A program made the position numbers and the translations under genes. Below the pieces are notes generated by a model that saw nothing but the letters and a program-made list of their open reading frames with translations, was not told where the DNA came from and did not search any database. DNA of 64,000 bases from Nonomuraea antri (lineage in GTDB: Bacteria > Actinomycetota > Actinomycetes > Streptosporangiales > Streptosporangiaceae): positions 1-64,000 of the forward strand of contig NZ_JABCPZ010000017.1 of NCBI RefSeq assembly GCF_013283785.1, written 5' to 3'. Positions 16,604 to 24,136 of the stretch are shown in pieces. How positions within the stretch are numbered: the first letter of the stretch is position 1; the number at the start of each line of letters is the position of its first letter.

Positions 16604-17578
16604 TCAGTTGCCGTGCAGGGCCGTTCTCAGGGCGTCGATGGCGAGTTTGCATGCGACGTTGGCGGCGCGGGTGTCGCGCAGGCTGTCCAGCAGCAGGAAG
16701 TCGTGGACCATGCCCGCCACCCGGACCGAGGTGACGTCCACCCCGGCCTCGCGCAGCTTGTTCGCGTACTGCTCGCCCTCGTCACGCAGCACATCGGCCT
16801 CGTCGGTGATGACCAGGGTCGCGGGCAGCCCCCGGAGCTGCTCGACGGAGGCCCGCAGCGGGGCGGCGTACACCTCGGCGCGCTGGGCGGGGTCGGCGGT
16901 GTAGGCGTCCCAGAACCATTTCATGCCGTCGCGCGTGAGGTAGTACCCCTCGGCGAACTGCACGTAGGACGGGGTGTCGAAGTCGGCGTTCGTCACCGGG
17001 TAGAGCAGCACCTGAGCCTTGAGATCGATCCCGCCGCGCTCCTTGTTCATCAGCGCGAACACCGCCGACATGCAGCCGCCGACCGACTCGCCGGTGACCG
17101 CGACCCGCGAGGTGTCCAGGCCGTGCTCCGCGCCGTGCGCCATGACCCACTGCCCCACGGCGTAGTTCTGCTCGACCTGCGTCGGGTACTTCGCCTCCGG
17201 CGCCCGGTCGTAGACGGGGAACACCCCGGCGGCGCCCGCGCCGACCGCGAGTTCGCGGAAGAGGCGGTCGTGGGTCTTGTCATCGCCGAAGACCCAGCCG
17301 GCGCCGTGGATGTAGAACACCACCGGCAGCGGCCCGCTCGTCCCCTTCGGCCGGATGATGCGGGTACGTACCGTGCCCCACTGGCCGGCGTCCACCTCGA
17401 CCCACTCCTCGTCCACGTCCGGACGGGGCACGCCGGCGTCGCTCTGCAGGCCGAGCAGGATCTCCCGGCCCTGCTCCGGAGGGACCTCGTAGATCCGGGG
17501 GTGCGGGTCGGTCGCCTCGGTCAGCTCCGTGGCGGCGGGCTCGAGGTACGGGGTGATCGGCGGCGGAATCTCGGTCAT
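16604..17578 (-). CDS. alpha/beta hydrolase, hormone-sensitive lipase family
   Basis: The 324-aa protein has the HSL signature HGAGWVFG near residue 92 (oxyanion hole), the nucleophile elbow GESVGG near 161, and a catalytic Asp/His pair late in the chain (TDEADVLRDEG and VHDFLLLDS). There is no signal peptide, so it is cytoplasmic. Family members hydrolyse short-chain esters. The ATG at 17578 or the GTG at 17584 could be the start; neither has a strong Shine-Dalgarno. The single gene is flanked by a TetR gene and a gene remnant, and no regulator is clearly assigned. Confidence 0.85.
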   Translation of the reverse strand: MTEIPPPITPYLEPAATELTEATDPHPRIYEVPPEQGREILLGLQSDAGVPRPDVDEEWVEVDAGQWGTVRTRIIRPKGTSGPLPVVFYIHGAGWVFGDDKTHDRLFRELAVGAGAAGVFPVYDRAPEAKYPTQVEQNYAVGQWVMAHGAEHGLDTSRVAVTGESVGGCMSAVFALMNKERGGIDLKAQVLLYPVTNADFDTPSYVQFAEGYYLTRDGMKWFWDAYTADPAQRAEVYAAPLRASVEQLRGLPATLVITDEADVLRDEGEQYANKLREAGVDVTSVRVAGMVHDFLLLDSLRDTRAANVACKLAIDALRTALHGN

Positions 17579-17588
17579 GCTCACTGAC

Positions 17589-17846
17589 TCACTTCATGTC
17601 GCGGGCACAGGCATGCCCCGTGGTGCGCTGCGGCTGATGGACGGCTACCGGACAGGCCGGACAGTGACGCCATTCATACCCACAGTGACGAAATCCAGCC
17701 TCTTCCACTGCGGCACGCCGGGCCTCGACGCGGTCGGCCCGCTCCGCCAGGTGGCAGAGCGGGCCGAGGAGGAGAACGGCGTCCGCGCTCTCGTCCGGCA
17801 CGGGCAGGTGCCGTGCGTCGGCGGATGCACCCGGCGTCGTCGCCAT
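17589..17846 (-). pseudogene. remnant of a SAM methyltransferase
   Basis: The frame reads ADARHLPVPDESADAVLLLGPLCHLAERADRV, which is the motif III region of actinobacterial class I methyltransferases (normally DA..LLLGPLYHL..RADRV..L.EA.R.L.PGG). Motif I, which should lie about 40 residues earlier, is absent. After the match the sequence loses the family pattern and ends in a Cys/His-rich tail. I read it as a truncated relic. It lies between an active hydrolase gene and an MBL gene on the same strand. Confidence 0.6.
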
Positions 17847-17891
17847 ACTTGATCACGACAGCGGGCGGGATCGGCCGCCACCCTCGTCCGC

Positions 17892-18602
17892 TTACGTGGC
17901 CGCCCGAACAGCCTCGCCCACCAGGGACGGCGAAGTGTGCCAGGGAGCGCCGTGACCGGGAAGCACCCAGGACGCCGACAGCCCGGCGATCCGGTCGAGC
18001 GAGGACAACGCTTCGTCCGGGTCGTCGGTGAAGGGCGCCGGCTGCGGGCCTCCGCGCCCGGTCAGGACGTGCCGCGTGGTCAAGGCGTCCCCGACGAAGA
18101 CCGCGTCGGCGATCGGGACGTGCACCGCGACACTGCCCGGCGAATGCCCCGGCATCCCCACGATCACCGGCTTCCCGGGCAGGTCCAGGACGTCGCCGTC
18201 ACCGATCTCGATCACCTCACCGACATAGCGGGGACGCAGGCCGCCCTTGCGGACGGAGTAACCCAGGAACCCAAGCGTCGGACCGATCCGCATGGGACCG
18301 AACGCGACCTTGGGCTTCTCCCCCGTACGAGTGCGGACGGCGTCGGCGGCGTGCACGAACACCGGCACGCCGTGCTCGCTGCGCAGCCGCTCGGCGAAGC
18401 CGATGTGGTCGGAGTCGCCGTGGGTCAGCACCAGACCGCGAACATCGGCGACGGACTTCCCCAGAGAGCGGAGCTCGCGCTGCAGATCCTGCCAGTGACC
18501 GGGCAGTCCGGCGTCGATGAGCGTGATGCCCTCGGCGGTGTCGACGAGGTAGCAGGCCACGAGATCGTTGCCGAGGCAGTGCAGATGAGGTGCGAGTTTC
18601 AT
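17892..18602 (-). CDS. MBL-fold metallo-hydrolase
   Basis: The 236-aa protein carries the zinc-binding THGDSDHIG motif near residue 59 (HxHxDH variant with Gly-Asp at the second position), further ligands near 127 (MPGHSPGS), an Asp near 150 (FVGDAL) and a final GHG near 220. It fits glyoxalase II-like and quorum-lactonase-like MBL enzymes. The His at the second metal-binding position of HxHxDH is replaced by Asp, which is also seen in some family branches. The ATG at 18602 follows GGAAG by 7 nt; an upstream in-frame ATG is rejected for lack of a Shine-Dalgarno. The substrate is unknown. Confidence 0.83.
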   Translation of the reverse strand: MKLAPHLHCLGNDLVACYLVDTAEGITLIDAGLPGHWQDLQRELRSLGKSVADVRGLVLTHGDSDHIGFAERLRSEHGVPVFVHAADAVRTRTGEKPKVAFGPMRIGPTLGFLGYSVRKGGLRPRYVGEVIEIGDGDVLDLPGKPVIVGMPGHSPGSVAVHVPIADAVFVGDALTTRHVLTGRGGPQPAPFTDDPDEALSSLDRIAGLSASWVLPGHGAPWHTSPSLVGEAVRAAT

Positions 18603-18652
18603 GGAACTTCTTCCTTCAGATACCTGAACACACTGCGAGCCAAGGCGAACGA

Positions 18653-18781
18653 TCATTGATCCGCCGGCTCGTGCAGCGCGCCGATGATCTCGCGCCCGAC
18701 GGGATTCGTGAAATCGGCGGCCAACGCGTCAAGCGCCGTGTGCCGCGCGGCGGTGTCCTTCGGCCTGCCCGTCCATGCACG
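18653..18781 (-). pseudogene. unidentified C-terminal gene fragment
   Basis: An open frame ends at 18653 and reads ...TGRPKDTAARHTALDALAADFTNP, followed by VGREIIGALHEPADQ. Nearly every codon ends in G or C, which argues for real coding descent rather than a shadow frame. No start codon with a Shine-Dalgarno exists in it, and the frame runs back out of phase into the end of the TetR gene. I do not recognise the family. It looks like the tail of a gene whose front has been lost. Confidence 0.4.
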
Positions 18782-18797
18782 ACCGACGCCGGTACGG

Positions 18798-19406
18798 TCA
18801 CGGCCCGCCGCACAGGCGCAGTGCGCTCCGCAGGCAGTGGGTCTCCGCCTCCTGGGCGGTGAGGCGGCCGGCTGCGACCAGGGCCGCAGCGGTGTGCTGG
18901 AGCCCGAGGACGGCGGCGGCGAGCCAGGCCGCGGACAGCGAAGGGTCGAAGTCGCCCGCGCGCTGGCCTCGCTGGATGAGCCGTTCGAGTCTCGGGGGTG
19001 CGGTGTCGTGGGGGTCGTCGTGGGGGCGGGGGATCCGGGTCGCGGTGGCGTTCAGGAGAAGCGGGTAGCGGTCGAGGAATCGCCAGCCGGCGCCGAGGAA
19101 CCGGGCCAGCGCGTCGGCGGGCGGGGCGGTGTCGAGGTCCGCCTCGTCGAGCAGGGCGGCGTATTCGGCGGCCGCGGCCTCGACCAGGGTGGCGATGAGG
19201 TCGTCGCGTGAAGGGAAGTGCGCGTAGACGGTCTGGCGGCTCACACCCGCCGTGACGGCGATGTCCTCCATGGTCGCCTCGGGCCGCTCGCTCAGCACGA
19301 GGCGGGCCGCGTCGAGGATGGCCTCGATGCTGCGCCGCGCGTCGGACCTGCGGCGGCGCGGCTTGGTCGCCCTGGGCGGCGTGACGGTGTCGTGCGAGTC
19401 GGCCAT
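18798..19406 (-). CDS. TetR family repressor of the FAD monooxygenase gene
   Basis: The 202-aa protein has a basic, Pro/Arg-rich N-terminus, the TetR HTH at about 25-70 (EDIAVTAGVSRQTVYAHFPSRDDLIATLV) and a C-terminal ligand domain. Start choice: the ATG at 19406 has TACCAT 7 nt upstream (19419-19414) and TTGTCA 18 bp further, a good leaderless promoter; the ATG at 19424 lies between -35 and -10 and is unlikely. It is divergent from the FAD monooxygenase gene, and the two promoters overlap at their -35 elements, so one bound dimer could silence both. Confidence 0.85.
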   Translation of the reverse strand: MADSHDTVTPPRATKPRRRRSDARRSIEAILDAARLVLSERPEATMEDIAVTAGVSRQTVYAHFPSRDDLIATLVEAAAAEYAALLDEADLDTAPPADALARFLGAGWRFLDRYPLLLNATATRIPRPHDDPHDTAPPRLERLIQRGQRAGDFDPSLSAAWLAAAVLGLQHTAAALVAAGRLTAQEAETHCLRSALRLCGGP

Positions 19407-19413
19407 TTCAAGG

Positions 19414-19468
19414 ATGGTACGCATGCCGACTTAACCTTGACAAGCCGTAAGACCTGGCTAACTCTTAC
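19414..19468. promoter_or_regulatory. overlapping divergent promoters with TetR dyad
   Basis: On the plus strand TTGACA lies at 19437-19442 with a weak -10 (TAACTC) at 19459-19464. On the minus strand TTGTCA (19443-19438) pairs with TACCAT (19419-19414). An inverted repeat GTAAG (19447-19451)/CTTAC (19464-19468) overlaps the plus-strand spacer and -10, a natural operator position. Confidence 0.55.
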
Positions 19469-19560
19469 AGCGTGACAGAGAAAAGTCGGCGGAGGACCAC
19501 CCCGGGCCCGGTCCACGCCGCACGGGCGGCCTGACCGATCGACTGACGAGGAAGGGTGAC

Positions 19561-20769
19561 ATGCGCATTCTCATCTCCGGCGCCGGCATCGCCGGTCCGG
19601 TCCTGGCGTACTGGCTCACGAGGAACGGCTTCGAGGTCACCGTCGTCGAGCGCGCGCCGTCGCTGCGCAGGACCGGCGGCCAGGCGGTCGACCTGTTCCG
19701 GCCCGCGATGAACATCTCCGAGAAGATGGGCGTGCTCGCGCGCGTCGAGGAGCGGGCCACCGGCACGCAGCGGATGACCATTCACCAGGAGGGCGCGCGG
19801 CACCCAATCCGGGCGGACCTGACCAAGATCTTCGGCGCCACCTCCGACCGGCACTTGGAGATCATGCGCGACGACCTGAGCGAGATCTACCACGACGCCA
19901 CCCGCCACGATGTCGAGTACCTCTTCGGCGACTCGATCACGGTGATCTCGCCGACCGGCGAGGTGTGGTTCGAGAACGCCGCGCCGCGCCGGTTCGACCT
20001 GGTCGTCGGCGCGGACGGGCTGCACTCCAACGTGCGCCGCCTCGTCTTCGGCGAGGAGTCCCGCTTCAGCGCCTTCATCGGGGCCTACCTCGGCGCGGTG
20101 ACCCTGCCCGACGGTGCCGGCCTCGACCGCGAGCTCGTCCTGCACGTCGGCGTGGGCCGCACGGTCGGCGTGTACGGCGCGCGGCACCTGGGCGAGGCGC
20201 GGGCGCTGTTCCTGTTCCGCAGCGATCACGAGCTCGACCCTCACCACCACGACGTGCACCGGCAGAAGGAGTCGCTGCGCGATGCGTTCGCCGGCATGCA
20301 CGCCGACGTGGACCAATGGCTGGACGAGCTCGACCGCACCCCGGCCTTCTACTTCGACTCGATCACCCAGCTCCGCATGGACACCTGGTCGCGCGGGAGG
20401 GTGACGCTCGCCGGCGACGCGGGCTACTGCCCCGGCCCGGCCGTCGGCGGCAGCACCAGCCTGGCCGTCGTCGGCGCCTACGTCCTGGCGGGCGAGCTGG
20501 CCCGGGCGGGCGGCGACCACGAGCGCGCCTACCCCGCCTACCAGCGCGCGATGGCCGAGCACGTGCGCGGCTGCCGCGCGGTCGCGCTGAGCGCGGCGAA
20601 GACCCTGATCCCTGCCTCCCGCCTCGGCGTGCGGGGGCTGGCCCAGGGCGCCCGGCTGATCTCCGCCCTGCCCGCGGGGCCTGGTCGCGCCCTGCTGCGC
20701 CTGGCCACCAAGAGCGCGCGCCTGTACAACTCGATGACCTTTGAGGACTACCCGCCGCCGACCGCGTGA
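19561..20769 (+). CDS. FAD-dependent monooxygenase
   Basis: The 402-aa protein is a class A flavoprotein monooxygenase. It has the FAD-binding ISGAGIAGPVLAYWL (GxGxxG) at residue 5, the ribityl-binding DG motif VVGADGLHSNVRR near 148, and the GDAGYCPGPAVGGSTSLA motif near 285. Such enzymes hydroxylate aromatic or polyketide substrates with NAD(P)H. TetX and PgaE belong here. The Shine-Dalgarno is GGAAGGG, 5 nt before the ATG. It is divergent from a TetR gene, so it is likely induced by its own substrate or by an antibiotic-like molecule. Confidence 0.88.
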   Translation: MRILISGAGIAGPVLAYWLTRNGFEVTVVERAPSLRRTGGQAVDLFRPAMNISEKMGVLARVEERATGTQRMTIHQEGARHPIRADLTKIFGATSDRHLEIMRDDLSEIYHDATRHDVEYLFGDSITVISPTGEVWFENAAPRRFDLVVGADGLHSNVRRLVFGEESRFSAFIGAYLGAVTLPDGAGLDRELVLHVGVGRTVGVYGARHLGEARALFLFRSDHELDPHHHDVHRQKESLRDAFAGMHADVDQWLDELDRTPAFYFDSITQLRMDTWSRGRVTLAGDAGYCPGPAVGGSTSLAVVGAYVLAGELARAGGDHERAYPAYQRAMAEHVRGCRAVALSAAKTLIPASRLGVRGLAQGARLISALPAGPGRALLRLATKSARLYNSMTFEDYPPPTA

Positions 20770-20805
20770 CTCACGCTGGTGTCAGGAACGCTCACGGGGA
20801 AAGAG

Positions 20806-21684
20806 ATGATCGCCATGCGCCTGGTCCGCCCGCTCATCGCCACGGCGATGGTCATCACCGCCACCGGCCTGCCGGCCGTACCCGCCCAGGCCACCCGGCA
20901 GGCGTCCGCGACGCCCACTCTGGTGGACGTCCGCGCCGCGCACCAGCCCGGCCTGGACCGGCTGGTCTTCGAGTTCCGCGGCCGCCTGCCCGCCACCCAC
21001 GACGTCCGGTACGTGCCACGCCTGTTCGCCGACGGCTCCGGCCACCGGGTGCACGTGGTCGGCGGCGCCCTGTTACAGGTCCGCTTCGACGGGGCCGACG
21101 GGCACGACCTGCGCGGCGACGTCACCTACGGCCCGCAGCGCAGGACGTACGCGCTGCCCGGCGTCATCCAGGTCGTCAACACCGGCGACTTCGAGGCCAC
21201 GCTCACCTTCGGCGTCGGACTCGCCCGGCGCGTGCCGGTCAAGGTCTACACGCTGACCAGGCCCAGCAGGGTCGTGATCGACCTCGCCACCCCATACCGG
21301 ACCGTGCCGGTGCGTGCCTACTTCCGCGGCGCGGACGACCGTGACACGGCCGTGCGGCGGCCGGTGATCGCGCCCGCGACCGCGTTCGGCGCGCTGCAGC
21401 GGTTGTTCGCCGGGCCCACCCAGGCCGAACGGGCGCGGGGGCTGCGGTTCGTCGCTTCCAAGTCGACCGGTTTCAGCAGGCTGACCGTCGAGCGGGGTGT
21501 CGCCCGCGTGCATCTCACCGGCCCGTGCGGGAGCGGCGGGGCCGCGTACACGATCGCGGACCAGATCAGGCCCACGCTCAAGCAGTTCCCGTCGATCAAG
21601 TGGGTGAAGATCTACGACGCCGCAGGTCACACCCAGCGGCCGGACGGGCGCGGCGACTCCATCCCGCGGTGCCTGGAGCCGTGA
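20806..21684 (+). CDS. secreted AMIN-like/GerMN-like domain protein
   Basis: The 292-aa product has a signal peptide (core PLIATAMVITATGLPAVPAQA), a first domain with the AMIN-like pattern (GLDRLVFEFRG...YVP...SGHRVHVVGGALLQV, to ...PSRVVIDLAT, residues 45-165) and a C-terminal GerMN-type domain (AFGALQRLFAGPTQAERARGL, then TIADQIRPTLKQFPSIKWVKI). This pair of domains is typical of actinobacterial envelope lipoproteins, but no lipobox Cys is present. I start at 20806, 5 nt after GGGGA; an ATG at 20815 is possible. A TTA codon occurs at 21073-21075. The gene is 36 bp after the monooxygenase gene, possibly co-transcribed. Confidence 0.8.
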   Translation: MIAMRLVRPLIATAMVITATGLPAVPAQATRQASATPTLVDVRAAHQPGLDRLVFEFRGRLPATHDVRYVPRLFADGSGHRVHVVGGALLQVRFDGADGHDLRGDVTYGPQRRTYALPGVIQVVNTGDFEATLTFGVGLARRVPVKVYTLTRPSRVVIDLATPYRTVPVRAYFRGADDRDTAVRRPVIAPATAFGALQRLFAGPTQAERARGLRFVASKSTGFSRLTVERGVARVHLTGPCGSGGAAYTIADQIRPTLKQFPSIKWVKIYDAAGHTQRPDGRGDSIPRCLEP

Positions 21685-21708
21685 ACGCGCGACCGTGAAC
21701 GCGCGACC
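21681..21708 (+). repeat. 14-bp tandem duplication over a stop codon
   Basis: GTGAACGCGCGACC occurs twice in succession and a third time in part (GTGA). The first copy contains the TGA stop of the AMIN/GerMN-like gene, so the duplication arose at the 3' end without altering the protein. Confidence 0.8.
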
Positions 21709-21808
21709 GTGATCCCGCCCGCGCCTCGGCGATCCCATCCCGCTCGTGAAGGGTCGCCACTGCGGGTTACCGGCGGCGGTCCCGCGTCACGTGCCGGGGA
21801 CGGCGAGG

Positions 21809-22225
21809 TCACGGTGCGGCGGGGCCGCCGCCGGTCAGCTGGTCGGCGCGGTGGCGCAGGTCGGCGGCGAACTCCTCGGCCCGGCTCAGCTGGGTGCGCA
21901 GCGCCTCGCAGCGTTCGCGGGCGGCCTGCTCGAACCGGCCCAGCCGCGCCAGCAGGTGCTCGCGCTCTGCCGTCGCCAGGCCCCCCGCCGCGCCGCCGCC
22001 GTCGTCGAGCCGGTCGGTGATGGACAGCAGCTCGCCCATCTCCTCCAGTGTGAACCCGAGCGGCTTCATCCGGCGGATCACCATCAGCCGGGCAACGTCG
22101 GCCTCGGTGTACAGGCGGAAGCCGCCCTGGGTGCGCGCCGACGGCCGGACCAGGCCGACCTCGTCGTAGTGCCGGATGGTGCGCAGCGACAGCTCGGTGC
22201 GCGCCGCCACCTGCCCGATGTGCAT
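21809..22225 (-). CDS. MerR family regulator
   Basis: The 138-aa protein is a compact MerR: winged HTH at residues 1-70 (MHIGQVAARTELSLRTIRHYDEVGLV, then FRLYTEADVARLMVIRRMKPLGF) followed by a coiled-coil dimerisation helix and an Ala/Gly-rich tail. It has no cysteines in the effector end, so a metal or redox signal is not indicated. The start at 22225 has GAGGGG upstream; a longer ORF to 22303 is less likely. The dyad at 22347-22370, placed between it and the SulP gene, is the probable operator. Confidence 0.82.
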   Translation of the reverse strand: MHIGQVAARTELSLRTIRHYDEVGLVRPSARTQGGFRLYTEADVARLMVIRRMKPLGFTLEEMGELLSITDRLDDGGGAAGGLATAEREHLLARLGRFEQAARERCEALRTQLSRAEEFAADLRHRADQLTGGGPAAP

Positions 22226-22346
22226 GTGCCCCTCGCGGTCTCCCCCGCTGGTCGCCGGGGGCGTGACGTCTTCCTGGCCGGCGGACAGCGCTGATCCATC
22301 CATGCCTTGACACGACCTCTCTGCTCAGCCGGTGACCCCACCGAAT

Positions 22347-22370
22347 CTCTACCCTAACGTTAAGGTAGAG
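22347..22370. promoter_or_regulatory. MerR-type operator-promoter dyad
   Basis: A 24-bp inverted repeat with arms CTCTACC / GGTAGAG around TAACGTTA; only one base pair of the twelve is unpaired. It lies between the divergent merR and sulP genes. MerR regulators bind such dyads inside over-long promoter spacers and twist the DNA to activate. Confidence 0.7.
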
Positions 22371-22410
22371 TTGCCGATGGCCGTACCCGAGGTGAGGAAC
22401 ATCGACGCGC

Positions 22411-22446
22411 GCATGCCTTTGATCACCACAGCCTGCTGCCCGCCGT
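22411..22446 (+). CDS. candidate leader peptide with Cys-Cys
   Basis: An 11-codon ORF, MPLITTACCPP, starts at the ATG at 22411 and ends at TGA 22444-22446, about 160 bp before the SulP gene. Tandem Cys codons near the end of short leader ORFs are known upstream of sulfur-assimilation genes in mycobacteria and related actinobacteria, where cysteine supply sets downstream expression. The Shine-Dalgarno (AGGA) is rather far, 12 nt, so translation is not certain. A second overlapping ORF from 22377 encodes 30 residues without cysteines. Confidence 0.35.
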
Positions 22447-22605
22447 GACCCGCCCGCGGCAGCGCCGCTGACGTCGTCGTCCGGCCTGCCGTCCGCCCCC
22501 GAATCCCCGGGGTCGCCCGTGCGCGGGCGCCCTTTCGTGCTCTCCGCCCGGCCCGGCTGGTGGCACGCCGCCCGCTGTGTTCCGCCTGCCGCTGTTAGGA
22601 CGTCT

Positions 22606-24129
22606 TTGCCCCGTTCATCCGTACCCGCCGGCCCGTCCGCGTCCCTGGCCGCCCGGCTACGCCCCGGACGCCCCGCATGGCTCAAGCCCTCGGTGGCCCG
22701 GACCGAGATCCTGTCCGGGCTGGTCGTCGCCCTCGCCCTGATCCCCGAGGCGATCTCGTTCTCGATCATCGCCGGGGTCGATCCGAGCATCGGGTTGTTC
22801 GCCTCGTTCACCATGGCCGTGGTCATCGCCGTCGTCGGCGGCCGTCCCGCGATGATCTCGGCAGCGACCGGGGCCATCGCCCTGGTCGTCGCCCCGCTGG
22901 CGCGCGAGCACGGCCTGGGCTACCTGATCGCCACCGTCATCCTGGGCGGCCTCGTCCAGATCGCGCTCGGCGCGCTCGGCGTGGCCAGACTGATGCGATT
23001 CGTGCCGCGCAGCGTCATGGTCGGCTTCGTCAACGCCCTCGCGATCCTGATCTTCATGGCGCAGGTGCCCGAGCTCATCGACGTCCCCCGGATCGTCTAT
23101 CCCCTGGTCGGCGCGGCGCTGGCGCTGATGGTGTTCCTGCCCCGGCTGACCAAGGTGGTCCCGGCCCCGCTGATCTCCATCGCCGCGCTCACCGCGCTGA
23201 CCATCGGGGCCGGCCTGGCCGTGCCGACCGTCGGCGACCGCGGCGCGCTGCCGTCGGCCCTGCCCGTCCCCGGCCTGCCGGACGTGCCGTTCACGCTCGA
23301 CACCCTGACCCTCATCGCGCCGTACGCGGTCGGGTTCGCCCTGGTCGGGCTGATGGAGTCGCTGATGACGGCCAAGCTGGTCGACGACCTGACCGACACC
23401 CGCTCCTCCAAGACCCGCGAGTCCATCGGCCAGGGCGTCGCCAACATCGTCACCGGCTTCTTCGGCGGCATGGGCGGCTGCGCCATGATCGGCCAGACCA
23501 TGATCAACGTCAAGAACGGCGCCCGCACCCGCCTGTCCACCTTCACCGCCGGCGTCATGCTGATGGTGTTGTGCATCGTGTTCGGCCCGCTGGTCTCGCA
23601 GATCCCGATGGCCGCGCTGGTCGCCGTGATGATCCTGGTGTCGTTCGGCACCTTCGACTGGCACTCCGTCGCCCCGGCCACGCTCAAGCGCATGCCGGCC
23701 GGTGAGATCGGCGTGATGGTGATCACGGTGGCGGTCGTGGTCGCCACGCACAACCTGGCCATCGGGGTCGTGGCCGGCTCGCTGACCGGCCTGGTCATCT
23801 TCGCCCGCCGGGTGGCGCACCTGGCCCGGGTCACCGCCGTCGTCGACCCCGACGGCCGGCAGGTCGTCTACGCGGTGACCGGCGAGTTGTTCTTCGCCTC
23901 GTCCAACGACCTGGTCTCCCGCTTCGACTACGCGACCGACCCCGACGACGTGGTCATCGACCTGACCGACGCCCACATCTGGGACGCCTCCTCGGTGGCC
24001 GCCCTGGACGCCGTCGAGGCCAAGTACGCCGCGCGCGGCAAGACCGTCCGCATCGTCGGGCTGAACCAGCCCAGCGCGCGCATGCACGACGCCCTGTCCG
24101 GGGAACTGTCCGGTGGCGCCGTGTCGTGA
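22606..24129 (+). CDS. SulP family anion transporter with STAS domain
   Basis: The 507-aa protein has 10-12 membrane helices (residues 25-410) with the SulP pattern LVVALALIPEAISFSIIAGVD and the loop GVANIVTGFFGGMGGCAMIGQTMIN, then a cytosolic C-terminal STAS domain (about 420-500; VVIDLTDAHIWDASSVAALDAVEAK). The family moves sulfate, bicarbonate or other anions. The substrate is not decided by sequence alone, but the Cys-Cys mini-ORF upstream hints at sulfate. I place the start at the TTG at 22606, 5 nt after AGGA; the frame is open further upstream without a better site. The MerR dyad lies upstream. Confidence 0.85.
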   Translation: MPRSSVPAGPSASLAARLRPGRPAWLKPSVARTEILSGLVVALALIPEAISFSIIAGVDPSIGLFASFTMAVVIAVVGGRPAMISAATGAIALVVAPLAREHGLGYLIATVILGGLVQIALGALGVARLMRFVPRSVMVGFVNALAILIFMAQVPELIDVPRIVYPLVGAALALMVFLPRLTKVVPAPLISIAALTALTIGAGLAVPTVGDRGALPSALPVPGLPDVPFTLDTLTLIAPYAVGFALVGLMESLMTAKLVDDLTDTRSSKTRESIGQGVANIVTGFFGGMGGCAMIGQTMINVKNGARTRLSTFTAGVMLMVLCIVFGPLVSQIPMAALVAVMILVSFGTFDWHSVAPATLKRMPAGEIGVMVITVAVVVATHNLAIGVVAGSLTGLVIFARRVAHLARVTAVVDPDGRQVVYAVTGELFFASSNDLVSRFDYATDPDDVVIDLTDAHIWDASSVAALDAVEAKYAARGKTVRIVGLNQPSARMHDALSGELSGGAVS

Positions 24130-24136
24130 CGGGCGG

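Noticed and set aside
18762-18813. Cysteine phosphatase-like string (CAAGRDRTGV) in an alternative frame
   Set aside because: It overlaps the end of the TetR gene and nothing after it matches the phosphatase family, so it is a coincidence.
22377-22469. 30-codon ORF overlapping the Cys-Cys mini-ORF
   Set aside because: No Shine-Dalgarno, no Cys codons and no family; kept only as an alternative frame.
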